In this document: positions 27,858-36,564 of the stretch, piece by piece
How the letters are laid out: every line of letters starts with the position of its first letter
Numbering within the stretch: the first letter of the stretch is position 1
From: Arthrobacter jiangjiafuii
Lineage (GTDB): Bacteria > Actinomycetota > Actinomycetes > Actinomycetales > Micrococcaceae
Direction: 5' to 3'
Length of the DNA: 64,000 bases
Assembly: GCF_018622995.1 (NCBI RefSeq)
Contig: NZ_CP076022.1
Coordinates: forward strand, 1,240,001 to 1,304,000
Notes under the pieces: model-generated
Told to the model about the DNA's origin: nothing
Database searches by the model: none
The model's input: the letters and a program-made list of their open reading frames with translations, nothing else
Translations under genes and position numbers: made by a program

Positions 27858-29007
27858 ACAGGGCAACGCCCAGTCCCAGCAGGGCAAGGACCGCACCGAC
27901 GACGGCGGGGGAACGGTAGCCCCAGCCCCAGGCGATGACCAGCCCGCCCAGCAGTGCGCCCAGGGCGTTGGCCATGTTCAGGGCCGCGTGATTCAGTGAC
28001 GACGCCAGGGACTGGGCTCCCGGAGACGCATCCAGGAGCCTGGTCTGGAGCGGCGGGACCAGCATGGACCCGATCGCTCCGACCAGGAACACCAGCGCCA
28101 GCGCTCCGGCCTTGTACTGCACCAGCCACGCGTAGGCCGCCAGGATGACCACCGTGCCGAACAGGATCCCGTAGATGCTGCCCATGACGTTGCGGTCCGC
28201 CAGGCGGCCTCCGGCGATGTTGCCCACGACCTGGCCCACGCCGTAGAGGCCGACGATCAGGGGCAGCAGTGAGGCATCAAAGCCTGACACATTGGTCATA
28301 GTGGGGGAGATGTAGGCGTAGACCGCGAAGAACCCGCCGAAGCCCACGGTGCCGACCAGCAGCGCCAGCCAGACCTGGATCCGGCGCAGCGCGCTCAGCT
28401 CGCGCCGGATGCTGGCCTCGGGATGGGCAGCCTGGAACGGCACGAACCGGGCCACCATGGCCACGGTAAGCAGCCCGATGACGCCGACCATCACGAACAT
28501 CCAGCGCCAGCCAGCCTGCTGCCCCAGCCAAGTGGCAAACGGAACGCCCACAACGTTGGCGATACTTAGCCCCAGCATCACCATGGAGATCGCCCGGGCT
28601 CGCCGCGTCGGGGCTACCAGGGAAGCGGCGATCACCGCAGCGACGCCGAAGAATGCTCCGTGCGGCAGTCCGGACAGGAACCGGGTTACCAGCAGCCAGT
28701 TGTAGTCCGGGGCGAAGAAGGACGACAGGTTGCCCACCGTAAAGAGTGCCATTAGGCCCACTGCCAGCGTTTTGTGCGGCAGGCGTGCACCCAAAGCGGC
28801 CAGGACCGGAGCGCCGACCACCACCCCCAGTGCGTAGGCGGAGATGACGTGGCCGCCGGCCGGAACCGAAATGCCCAGATCGTTGACCATTTCCTGCAGC
28901 AGGCCCATGATGGCGAATTCCGTGGTGCCGATGGCGAAGCCGCCGACGGCGAGGGCGAAGACCGCCAGTGATGCGCGCCTGGCGGCGAGCGCGGTTGAAG
29001 ATGACAT
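27763..29007 (-). CDS. MFS transporter, drug/sugar efflux type
   Basis: A 414-residue 12-helix transporter. It opens with FALAVGGFAIGTTEFAIMGL, typical of the AraJ/PbuE-like efflux branch, and has the GARLPHKTLAVGLM loop motif and RFLSGLPHGAFFGVAAVIAA. The C-terminal 30 residues are polar and lie over the end of the convergent CDF pseudogene. It starts opposite the Nudix gene across a 202-base divergent region. Substrate unknown. Confidence 0.88.
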   Translation of the reverse strand: MSSSTALAARRASLAVFALAVGGFAIGTTEFAIMGLLQEMVNDLGISVPAGGHVISAYALGVVVGAPVLAALGARLPHKTLAVGLMALFTVGNLSSFFAPDYNWLLVTRFLSGLPHGAFFGVAAVIAASLVAPTRRARAISMVMLGLSIANVVGVPFATWLGQQAGWRWMFVMVGVIGLLTVAMVARFVPFQAAHPEASIRRELSALRRIQVWLALLVGTVGFGGFFAVYAYISPTMTNVSGFDASLLPLIVGLYGVGQVVGNIAGGRLADRNVMGSIYGILFGTVVILAAYAWLVQYKAGALALVFLVGAIGSMLVPPLQTRLLDASPGAQSLASSLNHAALNMANALGALLGGLVIAWGWGYRSPAVVGAVLALLGLGVALFSGWLDRRGPTESVRPAAERTDQVPDKSLAR

Positions 29008-29209
29008 GCAACTCTTTCAGAACAAGAGCGGGCCCCGGCGGCCTGAGGCCGCGGGTTCCGCGGCGGGGAAGGGCGCTGAAGCGGGTATGGCGCTCGGACC
29101 TCAGCGGCGGAAATGCCCTGGTCCGGCGGCGGGGCCGCAACATCGCTGTGGCACCGCAACAGCACTGTCAGGGCCAGTTTAGTGCAGCGCTGCCAGTAGA
29201 CTCGCTTGA

Positions 29210-29644
29210 GTGTCTATCCTGAAACTGAAACAGGTTGTCGGGGCCGCGCTGGTGGACAGCCTGGCTGCGCCCACCAAGATGCTTGCCGCCCGCCGGACTG
29301 CCCCGGAGGAGTTTGCCGGCATGTGGGAGTTCCCCGGCGGCAAAGTGGAACCCGGGGAAACCTGCGAGGAGGGCCTGCACCGCGAGTTGCAGGAGGAACT
29401 CGGCGTCATGGTCAGGCTTGGGGCCGAAATTGCCGGACCGGGGGAGCAGGGCTGGCCGCTGAACGCCCGGGCCGCGATGCGTGTCTGGCTGGCGGAAGTC
29501 ACGGACGGAACCCCCGCTCCGTTGGAGGATCACGACGAGCTTCGCTGGGTCACGCTGGACGCCGAAGAATTGCATGCCCTGGCGTGGATCCCTGCCGACC
29601 TGCCGATTGTCAGCGCCCTGCTCGAGGCCGCCCGCCGGGCCTAG
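29210..29644 (+). CDS. Nudix hydrolase (MutT-like)
   Basis: A 144-residue Nudix protein, the size of MutT. The Nudix box is complete: GGKVEPGETCEEGLHREL followed by QEELGV, preceded by MWEFPG. WVTLDAEELHALAWIPADLP at the end also resembles MutT. It may remove 8-oxo-dGTP or a related oxidised nucleotide, but the substrate is inferred. GTG start; divergent from the MFS gene. Confidence 0.9.
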   Translation: MSILKLKQVVGAALVDSLAAPTKMLAARRTAPEEFAGMWEFPGGKVEPGETCEEGLHRELQEELGVMVRLGAEIAGPGEQGWPLNARAAMRVWLAEVTDGTPAPLEDHDELRWVTLDAEELHALAWIPADLPIVSALLEAARRA

Positions 29645-29828
29645 CCGTAACGCTCACGGGTTCCCAACCTCAGTGAAGAGCGGATGCTGCCGTTGTCACG
29701 CCGGCCCACGAATACATAGACAGTGGGAACCCCTGCGGGCGCTGGCGTTGATCGTGCCGGGCAAGCCCTTGTGGTGCGGTTCTCCGCATTCCAATGTGGC
29801 GGCAATGCCGCTATGGGCGTGTGGGGCC

Positions 29829-29975
29829 GGCACGGACCCGACACTCGGTGATTGGAGCGGGCACGGACCCGACACTCGGCGATTGGAACCGGCACGGACC
29901 CGACACCCGGTGTGTGGAACGGGCACGGACCCGACACTCGGTGATGGAATCCGGTAAGGACCACGAAACTGGGCT
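29829..29975 (+). repeat. 31-bp tandem repeat, four copies plus a degenerate fifth
   Basis: Units begin at 29829, 29860, 29891 and 29922, exactly 31 bases apart. Each starts GGCACGGACCCGACAC and continues CGGTGATTGGA with a few changes. A weaker fifth unit begins at 29953. It fills most of the 379-base gap between the converging Nudix and radical SAM genes; the rest holds no recognisable gene. Confidence 0.9.
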
Positions 29976-30007
29976 GTAGGGCTGTAGGGCTGTGGGGCTG
30001 TGGGCTG
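29971..30007 (+). repeat. Short GGGCTGTA tandem repeat
   Basis: GGGCTGTA/GGGCTGTG is repeated about four times right after the 31-bp repeat block and just before the end of the radical SAM gene. A slippage-type microsatellite. Confidence 0.75.
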
Positions 30008-30023
30008 GCAGAGCCGCCCCGGC

Positions 30024-31103
30024 TCAGAAGAGCGTATCGGCGCTCAGCTTTCCGGCTGCCGATGCTCCCGATGCTGCAGGTGTAGAGGCATCCCCTCCGG
30101 CCTTGGCAGCCGCCTGGCCAGATTCGGCGCCAGCCTTCCGCAGTGGCATGAACTCCGCCTTGGACGTGAAGCCATGCTTCTTCTTGAAGAAGTTCACCCG
30201 GCCTGCCAGCCACTGCCGGTACTCCTTGGAGGCATAGCTTCCGCCGCTGTACAGCTGCGCATACTTGCCGGCCAGCTGCGGATACTCCCGGTTAATAAAG
30301 GACAGATACCATTCCCGGGCGCCCGGCCGCAGATGCAGGGCCCCCGCAGTGACACCCGTGGCACCTGCCCCGGCGAGTGCACCGAAAAGGGCATCCAGCG
30401 ATTCATCTCCGTCGGTGAGCCACGGCAGGATCGGCATGGCCATCACCGAACACGGAAGCCCGGCGTCCCGCAGCCGGCTGACCAGTTCCAGCCGCGCCTT
30501 GGGTGTGGGCGTACCCGGTTCCACCCGGTGGGCCAGATCAGGATCCAGCAGGGCCAGGGAAATGCCCATGCCGATCTCCGTATCCTGCCCGGCGCTTTTG
30601 AGCAGCGGGATGTCCCGCGCCAGCAGCGTTCCCTTCGTCAGGATGGAGAACGGCGTTCCGGAAGCGGCCAGTGCCCTGATGATGTCCGGCATGAGCTGGT
30701 ACCGGCCCTCGGCCCGCTGATACGGATCCGTGTTGGTGCCCATGGCAACGTGCTCGTGATTCCAGGACGGCCGGGCCAGTTCACGCCGCAGGACCTCGGC
30801 CACGTTGGTCTTGACGACGAGCTGGCTGTCGAAATCCATACCGGCATCCAGATCCAGATAGGTATGCGTTTTGCGGGCGAAGCAGTACACGCAGGCATGG
30901 CTGCAGCCGCGATAGGGATTGATGGTCCACCCGAACGGCATGCCTGAGGTCTTGCCTACCTTGTTCAGCGCAGATTTGGCGATGACTTCATGGAAGGTGA
31001 TGCCGGCAAACTCGGGTGTCCTCACGCTGCGCACCACCCCCTGCAAGGCCAGCAATGCGTCTTCCGAGCCCGCCGCCTTGGGTTCCTGCGCTTCCCATCT
31101 CAT
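30024..31103 (-). CDS. Rv2578c-family radical SAM protein
   Basis: A 359-residue radical SAM enzyme. The iron-sulphur motif is NPYRGCSHACVYCFARKTH (Cys 67, 71, 74), followed by AMGTNTDPYQRAEGRYQLMP, as in SplB-like and Rv2578c-family proteins. In SplB the enzyme repairs UV photoproducts; here the substrate is unknown. M. tuberculosis Rv2578c is a known member of the LexA regulon. A perfect GAAC-N4-GTTC box lies 12 bases before the ATG, so this copy should be SOS-induced too. The last 40 residues are an Ala/Gly-rich tail. Confidence 0.9.
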   Translation of the reverse strand: MRWEAQEPKAAGSEDALLALQGVVRSVRTPEFAGITFHEVIAKSALNKVGKTSGMPFGWTINPYRGCSHACVYCFARKTHTYLDLDAGMDFDSQLVVKTNVAEVLRRELARPSWNHEHVAMGTNTDPYQRAEGRYQLMPDIIRALAASGTPFSILTKGTLLARDIPLLKSAGQDTEIGMGISLALLDPDLAHRVEPGTPTPKARLELVSRLRDAGLPCSVMAMPILPWLTDGDESLDALFGALAGAGATGVTAGALHLRPGAREWYLSFINREYPQLAGKYAQLYSGGSYASKEYRQWLAGRVNFFKKKHGFTSKAEFMPLRKAGAESGQAAAKAGGDASTPAASGASAAGKLSADTLF

Positions 31104-31112
31104 GCCGACAAT

Positions 31113-31128
31113 TAGAACACATGTTCGA
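31113..31128 (-). promoter_or_regulatory. LexA (SOS) box before the radical SAM gene
   Basis: TAGAACACATGTTCGA contains a perfect GAAC-N4-GTTC, the best LexA box in the window. It is centred about 17 bases upstream of the ATG at 31103. Confidence 0.85.
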
Positions 31129-31175
31129 TACGCGGGGAAGGCGGAGGACGTCGAAACGGGCCGTCACCGACAAGC

Positions 31176-31685
31176 TCACATCACGCGTCGCCGTGGTCCG
31201 GTGCGGCGTGCCGCGGTCCGGTAGCCGCCGTCGTGCAGCCCTGCCCATTGCTCAAAGACATTGCCCGACGCCGGATCCCCCTTGCGCAGCACGGAGACTC
31301 CGGCGGCCGCAAAGTACAGCGGATAGAACAGGAATCCCAGTGCCGCGTACTGGCTGCTGTGCCGGGCCTCGTGGCGCAGCAGCGGGCTTTGGCGCGAGGC
31401 CCCGGAACCGTGGGAACCGCCTTGTTCGGCGGGCCCGGGCCGGAACGAAGCGGCAACCCGGGACCGGTAGAGAATCACGTTTCCGACAGTGAAGGCAGCC
31501 GCCTTCGGCAGCACCCAGGACCAGCCCTCTGCCAACAGCAGCCCGTCAGGTCCGGGGGAGAGCCGGCACCGTCCGGCACGGGCCAGAACCAGCCCGGCCG
31601 GCGTCGTCAGGTTCACGGTATTCAGGATCCTGCGCGCCAGCACAAAGGCCGGCCGGGTAAGAGATGGCAACTGACGGAGGGGCAC
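31176..31685 (-). CDS. Conserved hypothetical protein with HEARH motif
   Basis: A 169-residue protein taken from a GTG at 31685; the frame extends upstream to an ATG at 31754, and the true start is uncertain. The N-terminal half is beta-rich (AGLVLARAGRCRLSPGPDGL, TVGNVILYRS). It then has LLRHEARHSSQYAALGFLFY, a hydrophobic stretch and NVFEQWAGLHDGGY. The HEARH could be a zinc site of a small metallopeptidase-like fold, but no second half of such a site is obvious. It lies upstream of the radical SAM gene on the same strand, separated by the LexA box. Function unknown. Confidence 0.65.
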   Translation of the reverse strand: MPLRQLPSLTRPAFVLARRILNTVNLTTPAGLVLARAGRCRLSPGPDGLLLAEGWSWVLPKAAAFTVGNVILYRSRVAASFRPGPAEQGGSHGSGASRQSPLLRHEARHSSQYAALGFLFYPLYFAAAGVSVLRKGDPASGNVFEQWAGLHDGGYRTAARRTGPRRRVM

Positions 31686-31886
31686 GCTGCCAGTGTAGGA
31701 GGGGGGAACAGTCCGGTCACGTCCTGTATGGCCGGTGATCCCGGGCCCCGTCATCCAGCCGCTTCTGCGGCGGTTGGCAGGCCGGGTTGGTTAGACTGGA
31801 AGCTACGGGCATTTTCCCTTGCTTTTTCAGAACCAACGTCCACCAAAACGTCCATCAACAGGGCCGGAAATAGGTAAGAACTGTAC

Positions 31887-32969
31887 ATGTCGAACTCCAC
31901 ACCGGGGACACCATCCCCAGACACCGTCCCCGAGCCGCCCAATCCGCTGGATGAGGCGGCAGTTGCTGCCGCCGTCGAGCAGGCGCTCGCGGCCATTGCC
32001 TCCGCCGCCGACCTGGACGGCCTCAAAGACGTCCGCATCGCCGTCGCCGGCGACAAGTCGCCGCTGAGCCTGGCCAACCGCACCATCGGATCGCTGCCCA
32101 AGGACCAGAAGTCCGCAGCGGGCAAGCTCGTGGGCCCGGCCCGCGGCCGCATTAATGCAGCGCTCGCCGCCCGCACCGTCGAGCTGGAAGCCGAGCGCGA
32201 CGCGCGGATCCTCGTCGAAGAGGCCGTAGACGTCACCGCTGCGCCGCGCCGCCGCCGCATGGGCGGCCGCCACCCGCTCTCGACGCTGCAGGACCGCGTC
32301 ATCGATATCTTCGTCGGCATGGGCTGGGAAATCGCCGAAGGCCCCGAAGTTGAATCCGAGTGGTTCAACTTCGACGCACTGAACTTCAAGCCGGACCACC
32401 CGGCCCGCGAAATGCAGGACACGTTCTTTGTCGAGCCGCCCGAGGCCCACCTGGTGATGCGCACGCACACCTCGCCGGTGCAGGTGCGCTCCATGCTCGA
32501 ACGCGACCTGCCGATCTACGTGCTGTGCCCGGGCAAGGTGTTCCGCACCGATGAGCTCGACGCCACCCACACTCCGGTGTTCCACCAGTTCGAAGGCCTG
32601 GCCATCGACAAGGGCCTGACCATGGCCGACCTGGTCGGCACGCTGGAGCACTTCACCCGCGTGCTCTTCGGAGACGAGGCCAAGGTACGCCTGCGCCCGA
32701 ACTACTTCCCGTTCACCGAGCCCAGCGCCGAACTGGACATCTGGCACCCGGGCGCCAAGGGCGGTGCGCGCTGGATCGAGTGGGGCGGCTGCGGCATGGT
32801 CAATCCGAACGTGCTCCGCGCGGCCGGTATTGATCCCGAGGTCTATTCAGGTTTTGCCTTCGGCATGGGGATCGAGCGCGCACTGATGTTCCGCAACGAA
32901 GTAGGGGACATGCGCGACATGATCGAGGGCGATGTACGTTTCAGCGAACACTTCGGGATGGAGATCTAA
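31887..32969 (+). CDS. pheS: Phenylalanine-tRNA ligase alpha subunit
   Basis: A 360-residue class II synthetase subunit. After an N-terminal coiled-coil domain the catalytic core has [21 protein letters not shown] (motif 1 region), [31 protein letters not shown] (motif 2) and [10 protein letters not shown] (motif 3). With PheT it forms the heterotetramer that charges tRNA-Phe. It abuts pheT with no gap. Confidence 0.98.
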   Translation: MSNSTPGTPSPDTVPEPPNPLDEAAVAAAVEQALAAIASAADLDGLKDVRIAVAGDKSPLSLANRTIGSLPKDQKSAAGKLVGPARGRINAALAARTVELEAERDARILVEEAVDVTAAPRRRRMGGRHPLSTLQDRVIDIFVGMGWEIAEGPEVESEWFNFDALNFKPDHPAREMQDTFFVEPPEAHLVMRTHTSPVQVRSMLERDLPIYVLCPGKVFRTDELDATHTPVFHQFEGLAIDKGLTMADLVGTLEHFTRVLFGDEAKVRLRPNYFPFTEPSAELDIWHPGAKGGARWIEWGGCGMVNPNVLRAAGIDPEVYSGFAFGMGIERALMFRNEVGDMRDMIEGDVRFSEHFGMEI

Positions 32970-35513
32970 GTGAGAATCCCACTTTCCTGGCTGCGCGAGT
33001 ATGCCCAGGTTCCGGCGGACGCAACCGCCGAAGACGTAATGGCCGAACTGGTCAAGGTAGGCCTGGAGGAAGAGGACGTCCACCGTCCCGCCGACGAGCT
33101 GTCCGGCCCGATCGTTGTGGGCCAGGTGCTCTCCATGGAGCCCGAGCCGCAGAAGAACGGCAAGACCATCAACTGGTGCACCGTCCGCGTGGTGCCCGAG
33201 GGCACCGAGCAGGCGCTCGACGGCGACGGTATCGATCCCTCCGGCGTGCAGGGCATCGTCTGCGGTGCGCACAACTTCGCGGTGGGGGACAGGGTTGTTG
33301 TCACCCTGCCCGGCGCCGTGCTGCCCGGAGACTTCCGGATCAGCCCGCGCAAGACCTACGGCCATGTCTCCGCCGGCATGATCGCCTCGGTGCGGGAACT
33401 GGGCATCGGCGATGACCACGACGGCATCCTGGTCCTCTCCCGTCTGGGCCTGGACCCCGAGGTCGGTACCGACGCCATGGACCTGCTCGGCCTGTACGAC
33501 GAAGCAGCCGAAATCAACGTCACTCCGGACCGCGGCTATGTGTTCTCGATCCGCGGTGCGGCCCGTGAATACGCCCACGCCACCGGAACCCCGTTCACCG
33601 ATCCGGCTGCCGCCGTCGTCGTGCCCGTTGCGGACGGCGCCGGTTACGGCGTGCGCCTCGAGGACAGCGCGCCGATCTACGGCAAGGCCGGCTGCGACCG
33701 GTTTGTGGCCCGCACCGTCCGCGGCGTGGACCCCACCCGTCCGACCCCGCCGTGGATGTCCTCGCGCCTGCGCCTGGCCGGTATCCGGTCCATCTCGCTG
33801 ATCGTGGATATTTCCAACTACGTGATGCTCGAACTGGGCCAGCCGCTGCACTTCTACGACCTGGACAAGCTGTCCGGCGACATTGTGGTGCGCCGCGCGG
33901 CCGCCGGGGAGACCCTGAAGACCCTGGATGAGAAGGTCCGCACCCTGGATCCCGAGGACCTGCTCATCACCGACGATTCCGGTGCCATCGGCATTGCCGG
34001 TGTCATGGGCGGCGCCGCCACGGAGGTTTCGGCACAGACCCGCAACGTCCTGATCGAAGCCGCGCACTTCGAGGAAGTCAGCATCGGCCGCTCCCGCCGC
34101 CGGCACCGCCTGCCCTCCGAAGCATCCAAGCGTTTCGAGCGCGGTGTGGACTGGAACGTCGCAGACGTCGCCGCGCAGCGCGCCGTGGACCTGCTCACCG
34201 AACTGGCCGGCGGTACCGCCGATGCGTCAGTGACCGACGTCGGAACAAAGCCCGAAGCCAAGGCCATCGACCTGCCCGCGGACTTCGCGTCCAAGCTGAT
34301 CGGCTACGACTTCAGCGAGGACCAGATCACCGGAACGCTGCGTGACCTGGGTGCCGAGGTAGCCAAGACGGCTGCCGGCTACTCAGTGACCCCGCCGAGC
34401 TGGCGTTCGGACCTGGAAACGCGTGAGGACCTTACCGAGGAAATCATCCGTCTGGTGGGCTACGAGCACATTCCGTCCACCCTGCCCACGGCCCCTCCCG
34501 GCCGCGGCCTGACCCGGATCCAGCAGCAGCGCCGCCGCCTGCAGCAGGCCCTCGCCGCCGCTGGCCTGACCGAGGTGCTGTCCTACCCGTTCGTTACGGA
34601 GGAGGACAACAACACCTTCGGAACGCCCGACGCCGGCACCTCGCCTGCCGCGGTCAAGCTGGCCAACCCGCTGAGCGCGGAGTTCGGCTACCTGCGCACC
34701 TCGGTGCTGCCGGGGCTGTTCGAAGTGGCCAAGCGCAACCTCTCCCGCGGTTTCCGCGACCTGGCCCTGTTCGAATCCGGATCGGTCTTCCTGCCCGGTG
34801 AGCAGCTGGGCACGGCAACGATTCCGCCGCTGGGCGTCAAGCCCTCCGAGGAAGTCCTGGATTCGCTGTACGAGGGTGTTCCGGACCAGCCGCTGCACAT
34901 CGGCGTGGTGTTCATCGGCCACGAGTCGCAGCCCGGAGCCGGCCACGCGCCGCGCGTCTGGGACTGGGCCGACGCCGTCGACACCGCCCGCCTGATGGGC
35001 GACGTGCTGGGTGTGGAACTGGTGGTGAGCCAGGGTGAGCACCAGGCGTTCCATCCGGGCCGCACCGCCAAGCTCTCGCTGCGCAGCGGCGAGACCGTGG
35101 GCTACGCCGGCGAGCTGCATCCCAAGCTGCTCGCAGCCCAAGATCTGCCGGCCCGCACGGTGGCACTGGAGCTCGACGCCGATGCCCTGTTTGATGCCGC
35201 ACCCGAAGTGATCGTGGCCCGGGAGATCTCCTCGTTCCCGGCGACCACGCAGGATGTGGCGCTGGTTGTTGAAGCCGGCGTTCCGGCCGAGACGGTGCTG
35301 GAGACCCTGCGCGAAGGCGCCGGGGAACTGCTCGAAGACATCTCCCTGTTTGATGTCTACTCCGGCAAGGGCATTGAAGAAGGACACAAGTCCCTGGCCT
35401 TCGCTCTGCGGTTCCGTGCTCCGGACCGGACCCTGACTGCTGACGAGGCGTCGGAGTCCCGGGCCGCCGCCGTCGCGCTGGCCGCCGAGCGCTTTGGCGC
35501 GGTACAGCGCTAA
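32970..35513 (+). CDS. pheT: Phenylalanine-tRNA ligase beta subunit
   Basis: An 847-residue full-length beta subunit. The tRNA-binding fold covers about residues 40-155 (IVVGQVLSMEPEPQKNGK, GAHNFAVGDRV); B3/B4 editing domain about 215-390 (LEDSAPIYGKAGCDRFVART, IEAAHFEEVSI), B5 near 410-475, the catalytic-like core to 700, and the anticodon-binding FDX-ACB domain at the C-terminus (ISSFPATTQDVALVV, LTADEASESRAAAVALA). The GTG start immediately follows the pheS stop. Confidence 0.98.
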   Translation: MRIPLSWLREYAQVPADATAEDVMAELVKVGLEEEDVHRPADELSGPIVVGQVLSMEPEPQKNGKTINWCTVRVVPEGTEQALDGDGIDPSGVQGIVCGAHNFAVGDRVVVTLPGAVLPGDFRISPRKTYGHVSAGMIASVRELGIGDDHDGILVLSRLGLDPEVGTDAMDLLGLYDEAAEINVTPDRGYVFSIRGAAREYAHATGTPFTDPAAAVVVPVADGAGYGVRLEDSAPIYGKAGCDRFVARTVRGVDPTRPTPPWMSSRLRLAGIRSISLIVDISNYVMLELGQPLHFYDLDKLSGDIVVRRAAAGETLKTLDEKVRTLDPEDLLITDDSGAIGIAGVMGGAATEVSAQTRNVLIEAAHFEEVSIGRSRRRHRLPSEASKRFERGVDWNVADVAAQRAVDLLTELAGGTADASVTDVGTKPEAKAIDLPADFASKLIGYDFSEDQITGTLRDLGAEVAKTAAGYSVTPPSWRSDLETREDLTEEIIRLVGYEHIPSTLPTAPPGRGLTRIQQQRRRLQQALAAAGLTEVLSYPFVTEEDNNTFGTPDAGTSPAAVKLANPLSAEFGYLRTSVLPGLFEVAKRNLSRGFRDLALFESGSVFLPGEQLGTATIPPLGVKPSEEVLDSLYEGVPDQPLHIGVVFIGHESQPGAGHAPRVWDWADAVDTARLMGDVLGVELVVSQGEHQAFHPGRTAKLSLRSGETVGYAGELHPKLLAAQDLPARTVALELDADALFDAAPEVIVAREISSFPATTQDVALVVEAGVPAETVLETLREGAGELLEDISLFDVYSGKGIEEGHKSLAFALRFRAPDRTLTADEASESRAAAVALAAERFGAVQR

Positions 35514-35529
35514 CCCGCTTACAGGTACC

Positions 35530-35576
35530 AACAGCAGCAGGTCCCGTCCGGTTTCCGGACGGGACCTGCTGCTGTT
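35530..35576. terminator. Long perfect hairpin after pheT
   Basis: Two 22-base arms (beginning AACAGCAGCAGG) are fully complementary around a TTT loop. It lies between pheT and a convergent gene and probably terminates both, though the T tract is minimal. Confidence 0.85.
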
Positions 35577-35585
35577 ACAGCATGC

Positions 35586-36125
35586 TCATCTGCCGTGGAA
35601 CAGCCGCCGCCGTTTTGCGAGCGGTTCCCGGGCAGGCGAGGGATCACGCCGGATCTCAAGGCGTTCAAGTTCATCAAACGGCACCTCACCGTGCCAGGTG
35701 CCCCGGTCAACCCGCCCGAACTCCGGCATGGACTCAATCGTCGGGCGCAGACGCTCCGAAAACCTGCTGATGTAGCCACTGATGCGTCTGCTGGACGGCA
35801 GATAGAGGAGAGCTCCCAGCTCCACGCCGTGCCACTGTGCAGTGCTCTGGCAATCAAAGACCTCGTCGGCTTGGCTGCGGTCGATCACCCGGGTGAGTTC
35901 AGTGCATCCCGTGCGCCAGGGGTGGGGTGCAAGCCGCCATTCGGGTCCAGGCATGTCCCCGTCGCCGCTGATGAGCGTCACCATGTCATTGCGCTGGCCG
36001 CTTCCCGGGAAGTTTCCAAGGCGACACGCGTACAACGCGCCTTGGAACCGCGCGAAAGTGCCGTATAGCGGCAATCCGCCCGGCAGGAAGGGCTCCCCTT
36101 GCGCATGTGGCGTGTCGTCGGTCAT
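35586..36125 (-). CDS. Hypothetical protein
   Basis: A 179-residue soluble protein, started at the ATG giving MTDDTPHAQGEPFLPG. It contains FARFQGALYACRLGNFPGSG, MVTLISGDGDMPGPEWRLAP and WHGEVPFDELERLEI. Charged, no membrane segment or signal. I recognise no domain. The frame is open upstream, but those residues look non-coding. It converges on pheT. Confidence 0.55.
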   Translation of the reverse strand: MTDDTPHAQGEPFLPGGLPLYGTFARFQGALYACRLGNFPGSGQRNDMVTLISGDGDMPGPEWRLAPHPWRTGCTELTRVIDRSQADEVFDCQSTAQWHGVELGALLYLPSSRRISGYISRFSERLRPTIESMPEFGRVDRGTWHGEVPFDELERLEIRRDPSPAREPLAKRRRLFHGR

Positions 36126-36246
36126 GGACACAGCCTGCCACGAATGAGCACCTGCCTCGTCCACGGTAGGTGCCCCTGGCGGTTCCCATCCGTGGGTCGT
36201 TGATACTGGCAGCAGGATCGCTGGTCCTGATTCCCGGGCTTTCCGG

Positions 36247-36525
36247 CTATGGATTATGCGCGGCCTCGTCTGGATCGCTGCCGCCGACAGCGCTGCGGCG
36301 CCTGGCCCGCCGCCACAACACAAACCACCCCGTCGCCAGAGCCAAGCTCACGACGGACATCACCAGCTGGAATGGGTCTCCGTCGCCTACAGGGAACAGC
36401 CAGATGGCCAGCCAGCCGAGGCCCAGTGCGAGCCAGGCGAGGGCCAACGCCTGCGGACTGGACAACCTACGCCGCTTTGGTGGTGTTGCCTGGCGGGCTG
36501 CGTCTGGCCCCTTTTCGTCATCCAT
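36247..36525 (-). CDS. Small two-helix membrane protein
   Basis: A 92-residue protein with a charged N-terminus (PPKRRRLSSPQ), two helices (ALALAWLALGLGWLAIWLF and QLVMSVVSLALATGWFVLW) and a basic then acidic tail. No family recognised. It diverges from the alpha/beta hydrolase gene. Confidence 0.55.
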   Translation of the reverse strand: MDDEKGPDAARQATPPKRRRLSSPQALALAWLALGLGWLAIWLFPVGDGDPFQLVMSVVSLALATGWFVLWRRARRRSAVGGSDPDEAAHNP

Positions 36526-36564
36526 CGGGCCACCCTAACTGAGCATCAACGGTGTTAGCGTTCA

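Noticed and set aside
29829-29975. CRISPR array
   Set aside because: The units are directly tandem with no unique spacers, and no cas genes are present.
29696-30213. Minus-strand frames through the 31-bp repeat array
   Set aside because: Translation simply follows the repeat, with no start signal and overlap of the radical SAM gene end.
31740-31886. T-box or amino-acid attenuator before pheS
   Set aside because: I could not find a T-box sequence or a Phe-rich leader frame.
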